Positions 32,954 through 43,110 of a stretch of 64,000 bases of DNA are shown here, in pieces; position 1 is the stretch's first letter, and each line of letters starts with the position of its first letter. The position numbers and the translations under genes are program-made. Source of the DNA: an uncultured Collinsella sp. (GTDB taxonomy: Bacteria; Actinomycetota; Coriobacteriia; Coriobacteriales; Coriobacteriaceae); assembly GCA_900541695.1 (NCBI GenBank), contig UQKL01000001.1, forward strand, positions 62,001 to 126,000. Direction: 5' to 3'. The notes beneath the pieces are model-generated. The model was given only the letters and a program-made list of their open reading frames with translations, did no database searches and was not told where the DNA came from.

Positions 32954-34222
32954 CTACGAGGTCGGTGCGTTCCTAAACGTATAGTTGCCAGGAGATCGAA
33001 CGTTGATATACGTCACGCCCTCCACCTGCGAAAGCAGCTTGGTCACGATACGCTCCTTTTTGGCAATGTCGTCCGAATCTCCGAGCGACACCTCGATACC
33101 GTTATCGAGATTCGCCGAGATGGCCTCGACCGAGGGCGTGGAAATATCCTTGACCTGGCCCAGGAACTCGCTCGAGAATCCGCGGACGTAATCCAGGCCG
33201 GCCTTGACCGCCTTGGAATTTACCGCTTGCCCCGAAACCGGCGCGACATCGGCCGAGACATCGGTCAGCAGCACGGCTCCGTAATGTTTGGCGAGCGCCA
33301 GGGCGGCATCGATGCCGTTTAGGGTGTTGGCACCCTCCCCCGTTGTGATGACATTGCCCTGGTCGTCAACATCGACCGAGGTAGACAGCGGTGCAATCCA
33401 TGTGTCATCGTCCCCGATCGCCCATGCAAGATCGTCGGAGCTAATGTAGGCAATTGCGATAACCTTGCGTTCCGTCGGCGTGATGATGAGCGTATGGGGA
33501 AATTGACGCTGAACATCCACGCCCGAAACCCACGGATTTTGCTTGAGGCCCTCGGTGATCTGGTCGGGATTCACATTGAACAGCGACGTGTTCTCGGGCA
33601 GATCGATCAGCTGGATGGCATCGTGCTTGGTCACATGCTCGCTGCCCTGGATCTGAATATCGGTAGCGGCGAACAGGCCAGAGTTAATGACGACGACGGC
33701 AACGACTGCAAGCGCTGCCAGAGCGGCAAGGATGCCGCCCACGATTTTGCCCTTGCCCTTAACGGCAGAAGCGGCACCCGCCGCATGATTTGCCAGGGCG
33801 CCGATCGATGACAACGGATTAGAGCCCTTTTTGCCCGATTGCGGTTTTGCGGAGGCCGACACCGACGTCAGCATACGTGGCTTAGATGCACCCAGCGCGC
33901 GACCGGGACGCGTCACCTTTGCCCCCAACGAGGGCTTGGGCGACGCTATGGGGCGAGAAGGTATGGCGCCCATCGCCGGTTTGGGCGTCACCGAGGGACG
34001 TGCCACCGGACGAGCAACATTTTTGGCCGCGGGGCGTCCGCCAAGCTGCGAACCGGCAGTCGAACGCTTGGCAGGCCGCACGGACCCAGCAGGCTTAGAA
34101 GGCATAACGGATTTACGTTGAGGCTGAGACGGTGCGCCGGAACGCCCTCCGGCGCGGCGGAAGGTTGGTTTCGATGCTCTAGAAGCCGAGGAATTTAACT
34201 TCCGGTCTGAGCTCGATGCCAT
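32954..34222 (-). CDS. ftsQ: Cell division protein FtsQ (DivIB), POTRA domain
   Basis: The 422-residue product has a long basic, Ser/Pro/Ala-rich cytoplasmic tail (about residues 1-160), one membrane helix (about 165-190, IVGGILAALAALAVVAVVVI), a POTRA domain starting at FAATDIQIQGSEHVTKHDAIQ, and the FtsQ beta domain. FtsQ bridges FtsL/FtsB and FtsW/FtsI in the divisome. The start overlaps murB by 44 bases; GGGAGG just upstream of the ATG supports it. The cytoplasmic tail is far longer than in most FtsQ proteins. Confidence 0.9.
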   Translation of the reverse strand: MASSSDRKLNSSASRASKPTFRRAGGRSGAPSQPQRKSVMPSKPAGSVRPAKRSTAGSQLGGRPAAKNVARPVARPSVTPKPAMGAIPSRPIASPKPSLGAKVTRPGRALGASKPRMLTSVSASAKPQSGKKGSNPLSSIGALANHAAGAASAVKGKGKIVGGILAALAALAVVAVVVINSGLFAATDIQIQGSEHVTKHDAIQLIDLPENTSLFNVNPDQITEGLKQNPWVSGVDVQRQFPHTLIITPTERKVIAIAYISSDDLAWAIGDDDTWIAPLSTSVDVDDQGNVITTGEGANTLNGIDAALALAKHYGAVLLTDVSADVAPVSGQAVNSKAVKAGLDYVRGFSSEFLGQVKDISTPSVEAISANLDNGIEVSLGDSDDIAKKERIVTKLLSQVEGVTYINVRSPGNYTFRNAPTS

Positions 34223-35090
34223 ACGCCTCCCTCACCTTTCCGTGCACATGTCTGATAACCGCGGCCACGTCATCGGCCGAGGCGGTTCCGTTATTAACGA
34301 TAAAATTAGCGTGTACGGGCGAAACTTCCGCGCCGCCAACCGAAAAACCCTTTAATCCACAATCCTCGATAAGCTTGCCCACGCTCGCATCGGGCGGGTT
34401 GCGAAATACCGACCCGCAGGATGCACAGCCCATGGGCTGTGTGCGCTTACGCCGCGTCAGGTACCGCTCCATACGCTCACGGATATCGGCCTTGGGCGCA
34501 GGTTTGAGCTTGAGCACGCACTCCAGAATGATCTCGTTACGCGGCAGGCTGCATTCACGGTAGCCCCAAGCGATCTCCGAGCCCGCGTAATGCTTGATGC
34601 CGGAGCTCGGGTCAAACGTAACGGCATCTTCGACCAGCGAGCCAATCCACTCGGTTCGCGTGCCGGCATTCATGGACACGGCGCCGCCAACGGAGCCGGG
34701 AATACCGACCGCAAACTCAAGGCCCGAAAGGCTGCGCGACAGCGCGTCGTTGACTAGGCGAGCGAATATCACGCCCGCACCGACCGTCAGCGTACAACCG
34801 TCTTCGGCGACAACCGTACGCTGGAACTCACGCCCCAACGAAATGACGGCGCCGCGATAGCCTGCATCGGCAACAAGCAGATTAGATCCCTTGCCGATAA
34901 TGACCCACGGCACCTGCTCACGATCGAGCACCGCCACGGCGCGACGCAAGGCATGATAGCTGTGACACGTCACAAAGAGGTCCGCCTTGCCGCCGATACG
35001 ATAGCTCGTATGGCGCGCGAGGCGTTCATCCTCAATTACGTCCGTATCGATCATGCCCGAAAGCGCCATGACGGCGTTAAACAGACCCAT
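34179..35090 (-). CDS. murB: UDP-N-acetylenolpyruvoylglucosamine reductase
   Basis: The 303-residue enzyme reduces enolpyruvyl-UDP-GlcNAc to UDP-MurNAc with NADPH and FAD. FAD-binding SYRIGGKADLF near residue 30, IIGKGSNLLV near 65, GIPGSVGGAVSMNAG near 130 and the proton-donor serine in ASCGSVFRNP near 225 identify a type II MurB. It starts five bases after murC, and its end overlaps ftsQ. Confidence 0.96.
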   Translation of the reverse strand: MGLFNAVMALSGMIDTDVIEDERLARHTSYRIGGKADLFVTCHSYHALRRAVAVLDREQVPWVIIGKGSNLLVADAGYRGAVISLGREFQRTVVAEDGCTLTVGAGVIFARLVNDALSRSLSGLEFAVGIPGSVGGAVSMNAGTRTEWIGSLVEDAVTFDPSSGIKHYAGSEIAWGYRECSLPRNEIILECVLKLKPAPKADIRERMERYLTRRKRTQPMGCASCGSVFRNPPDASVGKLIEDCGLKGFSVGGAEVSPVHANFIVNNGTASADDVAAVIRHVHGKVREAYGIELRPEVKFLGF

Positions 35091-35095
35091 GGGGT

Positions 35096-36514
35096 TTAAG
35101 CGTCTTTCTTGGCAGTCAGATACTCGATGAACTCGGGGCCGACCGTCGTGACGTCGCCGGCGCCCATGGTAAGCAGCAAATCGCCCTCGCCCACCATCTT
35201 CTCGAGCTCCTCATTGAGCTCAAGACGGCTCGAGCAGTACACGACCTCCTTGCCGGGATGCTTGGCGCGCACGGTATCGGCAAGCATCTTGGACGTGACG
35301 CCCGGGATGGGCATCTCGCCGGCAGAGAACACGTCAATCAACAGCAGCTTGTCAGCATTGGCGAATGCGTCGGCAAAGTCATCGCACAGAGCCTGCAGGC
35401 GCGAATAGCGGTGCGGCTGGAACACGACGTCGACATGTTTGTAGCCCAGCGAAGAGGCAGCAGCGAGCGTCGCCTTGATCTCGGTGGGATGATGGCCGTA
35501 ATCGTCAACCACCGTGATGCCGTCGATATCGCCCACGTGGGTAAAGCGACGGCGGACGCCTTCAAAACTCGAAAGTGCCTTAGCGGCGGCGTCGATATCG
35601 AGGCCTAGGACATGGGCGACGGTCAAGACGGCCGTGGCGTTGAGCATGTTGTGACGACCGGGGTTGCTCTTAATCTCGACAGCGTGCTCGGTGCCGTCAT
35701 CAAAGCGAACGATAAAGTCGCTCTGGATGCCCTTGACATCCGGATGCACGCAGACGATGTCGTTGGTCTCGGCAAAGCCATAGGAAAGCACATGACGGCC
35801 CGTCGACTTGGCAAGCTCGACCAGATGCGGGTCCTCGCCACAGACGATGACCGTGCCGTCCTCGCCCACCAGACTCATAAACTTGGCGAAGGTGGCCTCG
35901 ATCTCCTCGATACCCGAGTAATGATCGAGATGGTCGGCCTCGACGTTGGTCACGATGACCACATTGGGGTTAAGGAACAGGAAGGAGCTGTCGGACTCAT
36001 CCGCCTCGGCGACAAAATAGTCGCCCGAGCCGTTCTTGCCGTTGGTATCGTAGCCCTCGACAATGCCACCGATCAGGAAGCTGGGGTCCAGACCCATGCG
36101 GTCAAGCATGGTGGCGCACATCGAAGAGGTCGTGGTCTTGCCGTGAGTACCGGCGACGGCGACGGTGGTGTAGCCGTGGCCCAGAGCCGAGAGCATCTTG
36201 GCGCGAGGCCACACGGGAATACCCAGCTCGCGCGCACGGACGAGCTCGGGGTTGGACTCGGGAATAGCGGTAGAGACCACGACGACGTCGGGCTTAACCT
36301 CATCGATGGTGGCAGCCTCATGGCCCACATGCACCTTCACGCCGGCACGGGTAAGCTGGCGAATATAGCGAGACGTCTTAAGGTCGGAGCCGGTAACGAC
36401 ATAGCCGCGCTCGTGAAGGACGAGGGCGATGCCGCTCATGCCGGCGCCACCGATACCGATAAAATGGGCGCTCTTGAAATCGGGCGCGGAGGTTGCAGTC
36501 TGGGAATCAGCCAT
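35096..36514 (-). CDS. murC: UDP-N-acetylmuramate--L-alanine ligase
   Basis: The 472-residue Mur ligase has the N-terminal GIGGAGMSGIA Rossmann motif near residue 22, the ATP-binding AGTHGKTTTSSM near residue 118, and the C-terminal DDYGHHPTEI motif. It adds L-alanine to UDP-MurNAc. The ATG at 36514 is chosen; an ATG nine codons upstream gives an atypical N-terminus. A 97-bp gap separates it from murG. Confidence 0.96.
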   Translation of the reverse strand: MADSQTATSAPDFKSAHFIGIGGAGMSGIALVLHERGYVVTGSDLKTSRYIRQLTRAGVKVHVGHEAATIDEVKPDVVVVSTAIPESNPELVRARELGIPVWPRAKMLSALGHGYTTVAVAGTHGKTTTSSMCATMLDRMGLDPSFLIGGIVEGYDTNGKNGSGDYFVAEADESDSSFLFLNPNVVIVTNVEADHLDHYSGIEEIEATFAKFMSLVGEDGTVIVCGEDPHLVELAKSTGRHVLSYGFAETNDIVCVHPDVKGIQSDFIVRFDDGTEHAVEIKSNPGRHNMLNATAVLTVAHVLGLDIDAAAKALSSFEGVRRRFTHVGDIDGITVVDDYGHHPTEIKATLAAASSLGYKHVDVVFQPHRYSRLQALCDDFADAFANADKLLLIDVFSAGEMPIPGVTSKMLADTVRAKHPGKEVVYCSSRLELNEELEKMVGEGDLLLTMGAGDVTTVGPEFIEYLTAKKDA

Positions 36515-36611
36515 GTGCTCGTGTACTCCTTGCGTAAACACTGCCTGTAACCCGTCTACTGTAGCGCACCTATCGCATCCGCGCGAGGGCGACCCGCGAT
36601 ATCCCGTCTAA

Positions 36612-37727
36612 CTAACGCAATCCTTCTACCGCGTCTGCCAAAAGGACGGCAGCGCGGTCCTGGGCCAAACCGCGAGCCGCCTGACGCATGGCATCGCGCG
36701 CCTGCGCATCATCGATAAGATGCAGCAGCTCATCGGCAAACGCCTGGGTATCGATATCGGCATCGGCGCAGAGCACGCCAGCACCGGCATCGACCAGATA
36801 GCGGGCATTGGTGGTCTGATGATCGGCCGTCGCATGAGGATACGGCACCAGTACCGAAGGTGTGGCAAGGGCCGCGATCTCGGCAATGCTCGAAGCGCCC
36901 GAGCGCGAGAGGACCAAATCGGCCGCGGCCAGCATATCGCCCATATTGTCGATGTAGGGCTGGACGCGGTACCGCTTCGCCTCCTCGGGCATCAGGGCAA
37001 GAGCACGCTCGGTGTCCTCGAAGCCATCGGCGCCCGTCGAATGCAAAACATAGAGATTATCGCGCGAGAGCAACTCGTTTTTAAGCGAAGCCACGCGCTC
37101 ATTAAGATGTTGAGCACCAAGTGAGCCGCCAAAAACCAGCAGGAGTGTGGCGTCCTCAGGCACGTCGAGAGCCCTGCGACCGCGAACCCGATCCCCCTCG
37201 ATCACAGAACGGCGCACGGGGTTGCCGGTCATGAGCACATGGTCAGGATCGCCCTCGCGCTCAAACGCGGAACGTGCTGCCGGCACCGAGATGCAAACGC
37301 GGGCGGCATGCGAACTCATCATCTTGTTAGCAAGGCCCGGAACGGAGTTCTGTTCGTGCAGCAGATACGGAATGCCCGCGTCTTTGCACCAGCCCAGAAG
37401 CGGGACCTCGACATAGGCGCCAAAACCTATAGCGACATCGGGCTTGCAGGCTTTAGAAAAATGGCTGCCGAGCGTGCGCTTCGCCTTATAGACACGCCAC
37501 AGCGAGCTCAATGCCGTCCAAGGGCGGGAGCGGTCGAAGCCCGTAACCGTAATCGGCACAAAATCGAACCCTGCCTCGGGAACCAGACGACCCTCGAGCT
37601 TATGCGACTGACCTACAAACACAACGTGATGGCCACGGTCACGTAGCTCCTCGGCCAAGGCGAGTGCAGGGTTGATATGTCCCGCCGTGCCGCCGGCTGC
37701 GATAGCAACGGTCATCTTATCGGTCAT
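36612..37727 (-). CDS. murG: Undecaprenyl-PP-MurNAc-pentapeptide GlcNAc transferase
   Basis: The 371-residue GT28 glycosyltransferase makes lipid II on the inner membrane face. AAGGTAGHINPALALAEELR near residue 10, the HEQNSVPG segment, VFGGSLGAQHLNE near 190 and the UDP-GlcNAc-binding RSGASSIAEIAALATPSVLVPYP near 270 are canonical. AAGGG lies six bases before the ATG. Its first 11 bases overlap the end of ftsW. Confidence 0.96.
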   Translation of the reverse strand: MTDKMTVAIAAGGTAGHINPALALAEELRDRGHHVVFVGQSHKLEGRLVPEAGFDFVPITVTGFDRSRPWTALSSLWRVYKAKRTLGSHFSKACKPDVAIGFGAYVEVPLLGWCKDAGIPYLLHEQNSVPGLANKMMSSHAARVCISVPAARSAFEREGDPDHVLMTGNPVRRSVIEGDRVRGRRALDVPEDATLLLVFGGSLGAQHLNERVASLKNELLSRDNLYVLHSTGADGFEDTERALALMPEEAKRYRVQPYIDNMGDMLAAADLVLSRSGASSIAEIAALATPSVLVPYPHATADHQTTNARYLVDAGAGVLCADADIDTQAFADELLHLIDDAQARDAMRQAARGLAQDRAAVLLADAVEGLR

Positions 37728-39237
37728 GGTAGTCCCTTCGTACGCGCGGCCCCTGATCGTCGGTGCGCAAGCGCGCCGACGGGTCCGAATTCAAGTCGAT
37801 TCGATTATATCCGCCACCCGTATTGCGCGGTACCGGTCGTTGCGGGCGACCCTGCGGCGCAGAGCGCGGCCGGGGACGGGCATCCGACTCCGAAGCAAAA
37901 CCGTTCAAGACGGTAAAACCGCCACGCGATGAGCGCTCCCCACGCGCATGGGGCACCCCGGCGGTGCTTTCGTCCATAACGGCAAAACTATCTCGGCGAC
38001 GATCGTATTCATCGCGTCGAGCGCTCTCGTGCGAAACGCGCAAGATAAGCCCGGCGAGCATGAGCGACACGATAATCGACGAGCCGCCATAGCTGATAAA
38101 CGGCAGCGGCTTACCCGTCATGGGAAACACGTTGAGAATACCCAGCGCGTTGATCAAAAACTGCACCGCGAGGATAACCGCAGAGCCCGAAGCCATGAGC
38201 GCCCCGCGACGATCGGTAGCCTGCTCGGCGATTCGAAACGCCGAGTAGATCAGCATCGCAAACACCAAGAATAACAGCAGCGTCCCCAAAAAGCCAACTT
38301 CCTCGCCAATGATGGCCAGGATGTAGTCATTGTGCGCCTCGGGCAAATACGAGTACTTCATGGTTGAGTTGCCGATACCGCGACCGAACAGTCCACCCGA
38401 AGCAAACGCCATAATGGCAAGCGTTGCCTGATACCCGTCTCCATATTCATCTGCCCAAGGGTTCAAGAGAACCTGAATGCGCACCATACGGTACGGCTCG
38501 ACGACAAGAGCGATCACGATGATGACGACGCCAGCAAGAATCGCACCGATAATGAATTTTGGGTCAAGGCCGGCAAAGAGCGCCATGCACATGATCGTCA
38601 ACAGAATAATCAGGATGGTGCCAAAGTCGGGCTGAATAAAAATCAAGACGAGCGATATGCCCAAATTTAAGCCCATGCCCTTAAGGAACTCATTGATGTT
38701 ACCGCCGGGCGAAAACACGCGATCGAGCATGATGGCAGAATAGGCAATGGCAAACGGCTTGAGAAACTCCGATGGCTGAAACTGAATGCCGGCAATGCTC
38801 AGCCAGCGCGTAGCGCCACGGCTGCCGCTACCAAAGAGGAACACCGCAAGCAGCAAGATCATCATAGCGATAAGGGCAAGTTTAAGCGCCCCTTCGCCAA
38901 ACCAGCTATCGGGTGCAACGCGCGCGATGAACTCGAGGGCAGCAACACCGACGACAGTGAACATAAACTGCCGGAACAAAAAGTAGGTCGCGGAGTCGTT
39001 CTCGTGAAGCGCCTCGACTGAAGAAGCCGAGTACACCATAAGCAGGCCAAAACAGACCAGCGAGAACAGGCAGGTCAAAAAGACCAGGCGGGGTCGCATG
39101 ATACGTGCGGGGACGCCGGCGATATAACGTTCGCCGATGCCCTGCGTGCGACGACCGGCGCGCGGCGTGATGCACTGCGAGGAAGCACGGTCCGAGTCGG
39201 GCCTCCTCATATTCTGTCGGGGGCTCTCCTCTCTCAC
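37717..39237 (-). CDS. ftsW: Peptidoglycan glycosyltransferase FtsW
   Basis: The SEDS-family protein (506 residues from the GTG at 39237) has a basic N-terminus of about 45 residues and about ten membrane helices from RPRLVFLTCLFSLVCFGLLM onwards. The core motifs YSASSVEA, GRGIGNSTMKYSYLPEAHNDYI with the catalytic Asp region, and the C-terminal PMTGKPLPFISYGGSS are present. A disordered Arg/Gly/Asp-rich tail (about 410-506) follows. AGGGG six bases before the GTG favours it over a TTG two codons upstream. Confidence 0.93.
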   Translation of the reverse strand: MREESPRQNMRRPDSDRASSQCITPRAGRRTQGIGERYIAGVPARIMRPRLVFLTCLFSLVCFGLLMVYSASSVEALHENDSATYFLFRQFMFTVVGVAALEFIARVAPDSWFGEGALKLALIAMMILLLAVFLFGSGSRGATRWLSIAGIQFQPSEFLKPFAIAYSAIMLDRVFSPGGNINEFLKGMGLNLGISLVLIFIQPDFGTILIILLTIMCMALFAGLDPKFIIGAILAGVVIIVIALVVEPYRMVRIQVLLNPWADEYGDGYQATLAIMAFASGGLFGRGIGNSTMKYSYLPEAHNDYILAIIGEEVGFLGTLLLFLVFAMLIYSAFRIAEQATDRRGALMASGSAVILAVQFLINALGILNVFPMTGKPLPFISYGGSSIIVSLMLAGLILRVSHESARRDEYDRRRDSFAVMDESTAGVPHARGERSSRGGFTVLNGFASESDARPRPRSAPQGRPQRPVPRNTGGGYNRIDLNSDPSARLRTDDQGPRVRRDYHDR

Positions 39238-39246
39238 CGGCAACCC

Positions 39247-40653
39247 CTATTCCATTTGCGTATTGGACGCAGCGGCAAGCTGGGCCACATAGTCCTTAAA
39301 CACGCGACCGCGCTCCTCGTAGCCCGAGAACTCATCGAACGAAGAGCAGGCGGGCGACAGTAAGATCACATCGCCGCGGCTCGAGAGCGAACGGGCAACG
39401 TCCACGGCATCGCGCAGGTCGTCGGCCTGGGCGATATCGACATCACCGTCGACATCCGCCTCGTCCATAGCGGCGGTAAAGCGCTCGCGCGCGTCGCCAA
39501 AGCAGACCACCGAGCGAACGTTATCCATCACAACGCGGGCAAAGGACTCGAGCGGCGTGCCCTTATCGTGACCGCCGAGCAGCAAGATCACATCGTCATC
39601 GGGAAACGCCGTCAGGGCCTTTTCGACCGCATCGGTGTTCGTTGCCTTGGAATCGTTAACATAGCGCACGCCATCGATCTCGCCACAGGGCTCAACGCGG
39701 TGCTCCAGCGGCTGGAACGAGACCAGGCCGCGACACACACCGTCAACATCGGCGCCGACCGTCAGGGCCGCCGTGGCAGCACACAGGGCATTGATTACAT
39801 TGTGATGGCCCGAAATCTTAAGCTCGGACGTATCGACGAGCGGGGTCTCGACGCCCTTCAGGCGAATGACCATCTTGCCATCGCGAACAAATGCGGCGTC
39901 CTCGCCCGCAGGCTCGTCAAAAGCAACCTTGCAGATGCGACGGCCCGGAACATAGATGTACTCATCGAACTCGTGGATACCGGCATCCTCGACATCAACA
40001 ATCACCAGGTCATCGTCGACCATATTCTCGAAGAGCTTAATCTTGGCGAGCGCATAGTTCTTATGGCTCTTATGCCAGCCCAGATGATCGGGGGTAATGT
40101 TGAGCAGCACCGCCACACGGGGGTGAAGCTCCTGGGTCGTTGCGATCTGATAGCTCGAAAGCTCCGCCACAAACCACTCGTTATGCGCACGGCCATCGAT
40201 CTCGTTCACCGGAGGCTCGCCAATGTTGCCGACAGCAACGCTCGCCTCGCCCGCCGCCTTAAGCAGGTAATCGGTCAGCGACGTGGTTGTCGTCTTGCCG
40301 TTGGTGCCCGTAATGGCAATCCAATTTTGGGGAGACAGACGGTAGGCAAACTCGGGCTCACCCATAATCTGGGCAGCGTGATCACGGCCAGCCTTAAAGA
40401 ATGCCGAGAACTCCGAGATGCCCGGACACGTCACGCATACATCAAACGCGCCCTCGACCTGCTCGGTTCCGTAGACAAACGATGCCCCGTGCGCCTCGAG
40501 CGAGCGCGTGGCATCGTTGGGCTCGGACGCGCCGCCACCGTAAACGGTAACGGCACTCACGCGCTCGGGATGCGCAAGCGCCCAGCGAGCGACATCAAGA
40601 CCGGACTTGCCCTGGCCCAAAACGAGCAGGCTAAAGACATTAGCAAGAGGCAT
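39247..40653 (-). CDS. murD: UDP-N-acetylmuramoylalanine--D-glutamate ligase
   Basis: The 468-residue Mur ligase has the N-terminal VLGQGKSGLDVARW, the P-loop ITGTNGKTTTTSL near residue 117, the NITPDHLGWHKS motif and the C-terminal VRYVNDSKATNTDAVEKAL and LLLGGHDKGT motifs. It adds D-glutamate to UDP-MurNAc-L-Ala. It lies nine bases after mraY and nine before ftsW. Confidence 0.96.
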   Translation of the reverse strand: MPLANVFSLLVLGQGKSGLDVARWALAHPERVSAVTVYGGGASEPNDATRSLEAHGASFVYGTEQVEGAFDVCVTCPGISEFSAFFKAGRDHAAQIMGEPEFAYRLSPQNWIAITGTNGKTTTTSLTDYLLKAAGEASVAVGNIGEPPVNEIDGRAHNEWFVAELSSYQIATTQELHPRVAVLLNITPDHLGWHKSHKNYALAKIKLFENMVDDDLVIVDVEDAGIHEFDEYIYVPGRRICKVAFDEPAGEDAAFVRDGKMVIRLKGVETPLVDTSELKISGHHNVINALCAATAALTVGADVDGVCRGLVSFQPLEHRVEPCGEIDGVRYVNDSKATNTDAVEKALTAFPDDDVILLLGGHDKGTPLESFARVVMDNVRSVVCFGDARERFTAAMDEADVDGDVDIAQADDLRDAVDVARSLSSRGDVILLSPACSSFDEFSGYEERGRVFKDYVAQLAAASNTQME

Positions 40654-40662
40654 GAAAGACCA

Positions 40663-41682
40663 CTATCCCAACTGGAAGAACAACGCGAGGCCCAGGGCTC
40701 CGAAGGCCGCGGCGACAATCCAAAAACGGATGACGACCTTGGTCTCGGCCCAGCCCTTCTTTTCGAAATGATGATGAATGGGCGCCATAAGGAAGACGCG
40801 CTTGTGCGTAAAGTGGAAATAGACAACCTGGATCATGACCGACAGGGTCTCGACGATAAACAGGCCGCCGATGATGAGGGAAACGACTTCGGTGTTGGTC
40901 ATGATGGAGGTGCAGGCAAAAGCGGCACCCAGGGCAAGCGAGCCGGTATCGCCCATAAAGATGCTCGCCGGATAGCAGTTGAACCACAAAAAGCCCAGGC
41001 AGGCGCCGGCGCACGCCGTGCAGAAGATGGACAGGTTCACATCGCCGTGCAAAAACGCCATGGCGGCCATGGCCAGCATGGCGATCATGGAGGTGCCGCC
41101 GGCAAGACCGTCCAAGCCGTCGGTGAGGTTTACGGCGTTGGAAAGGCCCGCGATCATCAGCCAGCAAAAGACAAGGTAGAGCCACGGAAAAGAGAGGCCG
41201 CAAATGGTGGTCGAGAGCACACCAAGGTCGATCGTCAGGCCACCGGGGAAACGAATCTCGGGGGCGACGCCGCACCAGTTGACAGCAAGCACGGTAAAGG
41301 TAACGCAGATGAGGGTAAGGCCAATCATCTTGGCGTGAGGCGTCAGGCCGAGCGAGCGGCCGTGCGTGACAGAAGTCAGGTCGTCGATGAGGCCAAGAAC
41401 GCCGGTTGCCAGCGTGGCGAGCAGCACAAGCACGAGCTCGGTGGTGAGCTTTCCCATCAAAAGGCAGGTCAGCGAAACGGCAACCAGGATGATGACGCCA
41501 CCCATGGTGGGCGTGCCCTGCTTAATCAGGTGACGCTTGGGGCCATCGGCGCGAACCTGCTGGCCGATGCCCTCGACCTTCAGGAGCTTAATCCACCACG
41601 GCATAAGCAGCATCGCGATGACGGCGGCGATGCCCAATCCCAAAAATGCCTGGTACGTAGGATACGAAGGATTGCCGAACAT
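40663..41682 (-). CDS. mraY: Phospho-N-acetylmuramoyl-pentapeptide transferase
   Basis: The 339-residue membrane enzyme makes lipid I from UDP-MurNAc-pentapeptide and undecaprenyl phosphate. About ten membrane segments are seen. GTPTMGGV near residue 55, the catalytic aspartates in LGLIDDLTSV, NAVNLTDGLDGLAGG and FMGDTGSLALG, and the PIHHHFEKKGWAETKVVIRFW loop are intact. It starts three bases after murF. Confidence 0.97.
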   Translation of the reverse strand: MFGNPSYPTYQAFLGLGIAAVIAMLLMPWWIKLLKVEGIGQQVRADGPKRHLIKQGTPTMGGVIILVAVSLTCLLMGKLTTELVLVLLATLATGVLGLIDDLTSVTHGRSLGLTPHAKMIGLTLICVTFTVLAVNWCGVAPEIRFPGGLTIDLGVLSTTICGLSFPWLYLVFCWLMIAGLSNAVNLTDGLDGLAGGTSMIAMLAMAAMAFLHGDVNLSIFCTACAGACLGFLWFNCYPASIFMGDTGSLALGAAFACTSIMTNTEVVSLIIGGLFIVETLSVMIQVVYFHFTHKRVFLMAPIHHHFEKKGWAETKVVIRFWIVAAAFGALGLALFFQLG

Positions 41683-41685
41683 GGA

Positions 41686-43110
41686 CTAGCACACACCTTC
41701 CACAAAGCGATCGAGCTCAACGAAGCGTGAGCCCTTGACCAGCACGACATCATGCTGCTCAAGAGCGCCGCCCATACGGTCGAGCACCTGCTGATAGTCG
41801 GAGAACACCTGAATGCGGTCCTCATCCATACCCATCATGCGCGCGGCCTCGGCCATACGCTGGGCAAGCTCACCGCCGACACATGCGAGCATATCGAGCT
41901 TCTTGGCCGCCGCATAGGCGCCCACCAGCTCATGCATGCGAGGAGCCTCGTCGCCCATCTCGCCCATCTCGCCCAGAACCGCCATGCGCGAACCCGTGCA
42001 CGAAAGCGAACACAGCAGGTCGAGGCCGGCTGCCATCGATTCGGCACTGGCGTTATATGAGTCGTCGATGACGCGAGCGCCGCTCTTGGCGCGCTTGATT
42101 TCCTGGCGATGCCCGGTAATCGTAAGACCCCTAAAGGCGGCATCGATCTGCTCGGGCGTCACGCCAAGACGATAGGCAACCGCCGCGGCCTTGACGGCAT
42201 TGGGAACGGACTGCGCGCCGGGAATGGCAAGCAGTGTGTCGATAGTCTCGCCCAAGCCAAAATCGAGCGTAAAGACCGGGCGCCCCTCGTCATCAATGCG
42301 AATGTCGCACGCACGGACCTCATCGTCGTCCGAGACGCCCGCAAGCATCACGTCGACGCCCGCAGGCGCGGCAAAGGTGTCGCGGATGAACGGGGTAAAG
42401 TCGTCCTCACCACCCAAAACCAGCAACGGGAGAAGGTCTCCGGCGGCGCACATGCCGCCAACAATCTCGGATTTGGCACGAGCGATATTCTCGCGACTGC
42501 CCAGAATACCGATATGGGAGGTGCCGATCTTGGTCACAATGGCAAGGTTGGGATTGGCGGACTGAGACATGCGCTCAATCTCGTGGAAATGGTTCATGCC
42601 CATCTCGAGCACCAGAACCTCGGTGTCGGCAGGGGCCGCCAGCACCGTGAGCGGCATACCGATCAGGTTGTTGTAGTTACCCTTGGTTGCCCAAACGCGA
42701 TAGCGCTTGGCGAGCACCGCGGCGAGCACGTCCTTGGTCGTTGTCTTGCCGATAGAGCCGGTAATGCCAATTACCAGGCAGCCAAGCTCCAAACGATAAG
42801 CGTGAGCCAGGCGCAGCAAAAACTCCTCGGGGTCATCGGTATGCAGGATGGCACAGCCCTTCTCATGGGCCAGCGAAAGCAGTTCGGCATCGGGCTCGCG
42901 CGTCATCACTACGGCGCCGGCACCCGACTCGATGGCACGGGAAGCAAAGTCGTTGCCGTCGACCTTTTCACCCGGGAAGGCGACGAATATCGTGCCCTCC
43001 TCAACCTGGCGCGAGTCGATAACGCAACCGCGGCATACCCGATCGGCTTCTCCCGTCACGGTTCGGGCCCCTGTTGCGGCCGCGAGATTGTTGACGGCGA
43101 TCTCTATCAT
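41686..43110 (-). CDS. murF: UDP-MurNAc-tripeptide--D-Ala-D-Ala ligase
   Basis: The 474-residue Mur ligase has DSRQVEEGTIFVAFPGEKVDG-type N-terminal substrate binding, the P-loop GITGSIGKTTTKD near residue 115, LEMGMNHFHEI and the C-terminal IDDSYNASAESM motif. It adds D-Ala-D-Ala to the tripeptide precursor. GGGGAG precedes the ATG. MurE, which normally lies between ftsI and murF, is not here. Confidence 0.96.
   Translation of the reverse strand: MIEIAVNNLAAATGARTVTGEADRVCRGCVIDSRQVEEGTIFVAFPGEKVDGNDFASRAIESGAGAVVMTREPDAELLSLAHEKGCAILHTDDPEEFLLRLAHAYRLELGCLVIGITGSIGKTTTKDVLAAVLAKRYRVWATKGNYNNLIGMPLTVLAAPADTEVLVLEMGMNHFHEIERMSQSANPNLAIVTKIGTSHIGILGSRENIARAKSEIVGGMCAAGDLLPLLVLGGEDDFTPFIRDTFAAPAGVDVMLAGVSDDDEVRACDIRIDDEGRPVFTLDFGLGETIDTLLAIPGAQSVPNAVKAAAVAYRLGVTPEQIDAAFRGLTITGHRQEIKRAKSGARVIDDSYNASAESMAAGLDLLCSLSCTGSRMAVLGEMGEMGDEAPRMHELVGAYAAAKKLDMLACVGGELAQRMAEAARMMGMDEDRIQVFSDYQQVLDRMGGALEQHDVVLVKGSRFVELDRFVEGVC

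Noticed and set aside
39568..41730. 720-codon open frame antisense to murD-mraY
   Set aside because: It spans two well-supported minus-strand genes, and its translation shows only shadow composition.
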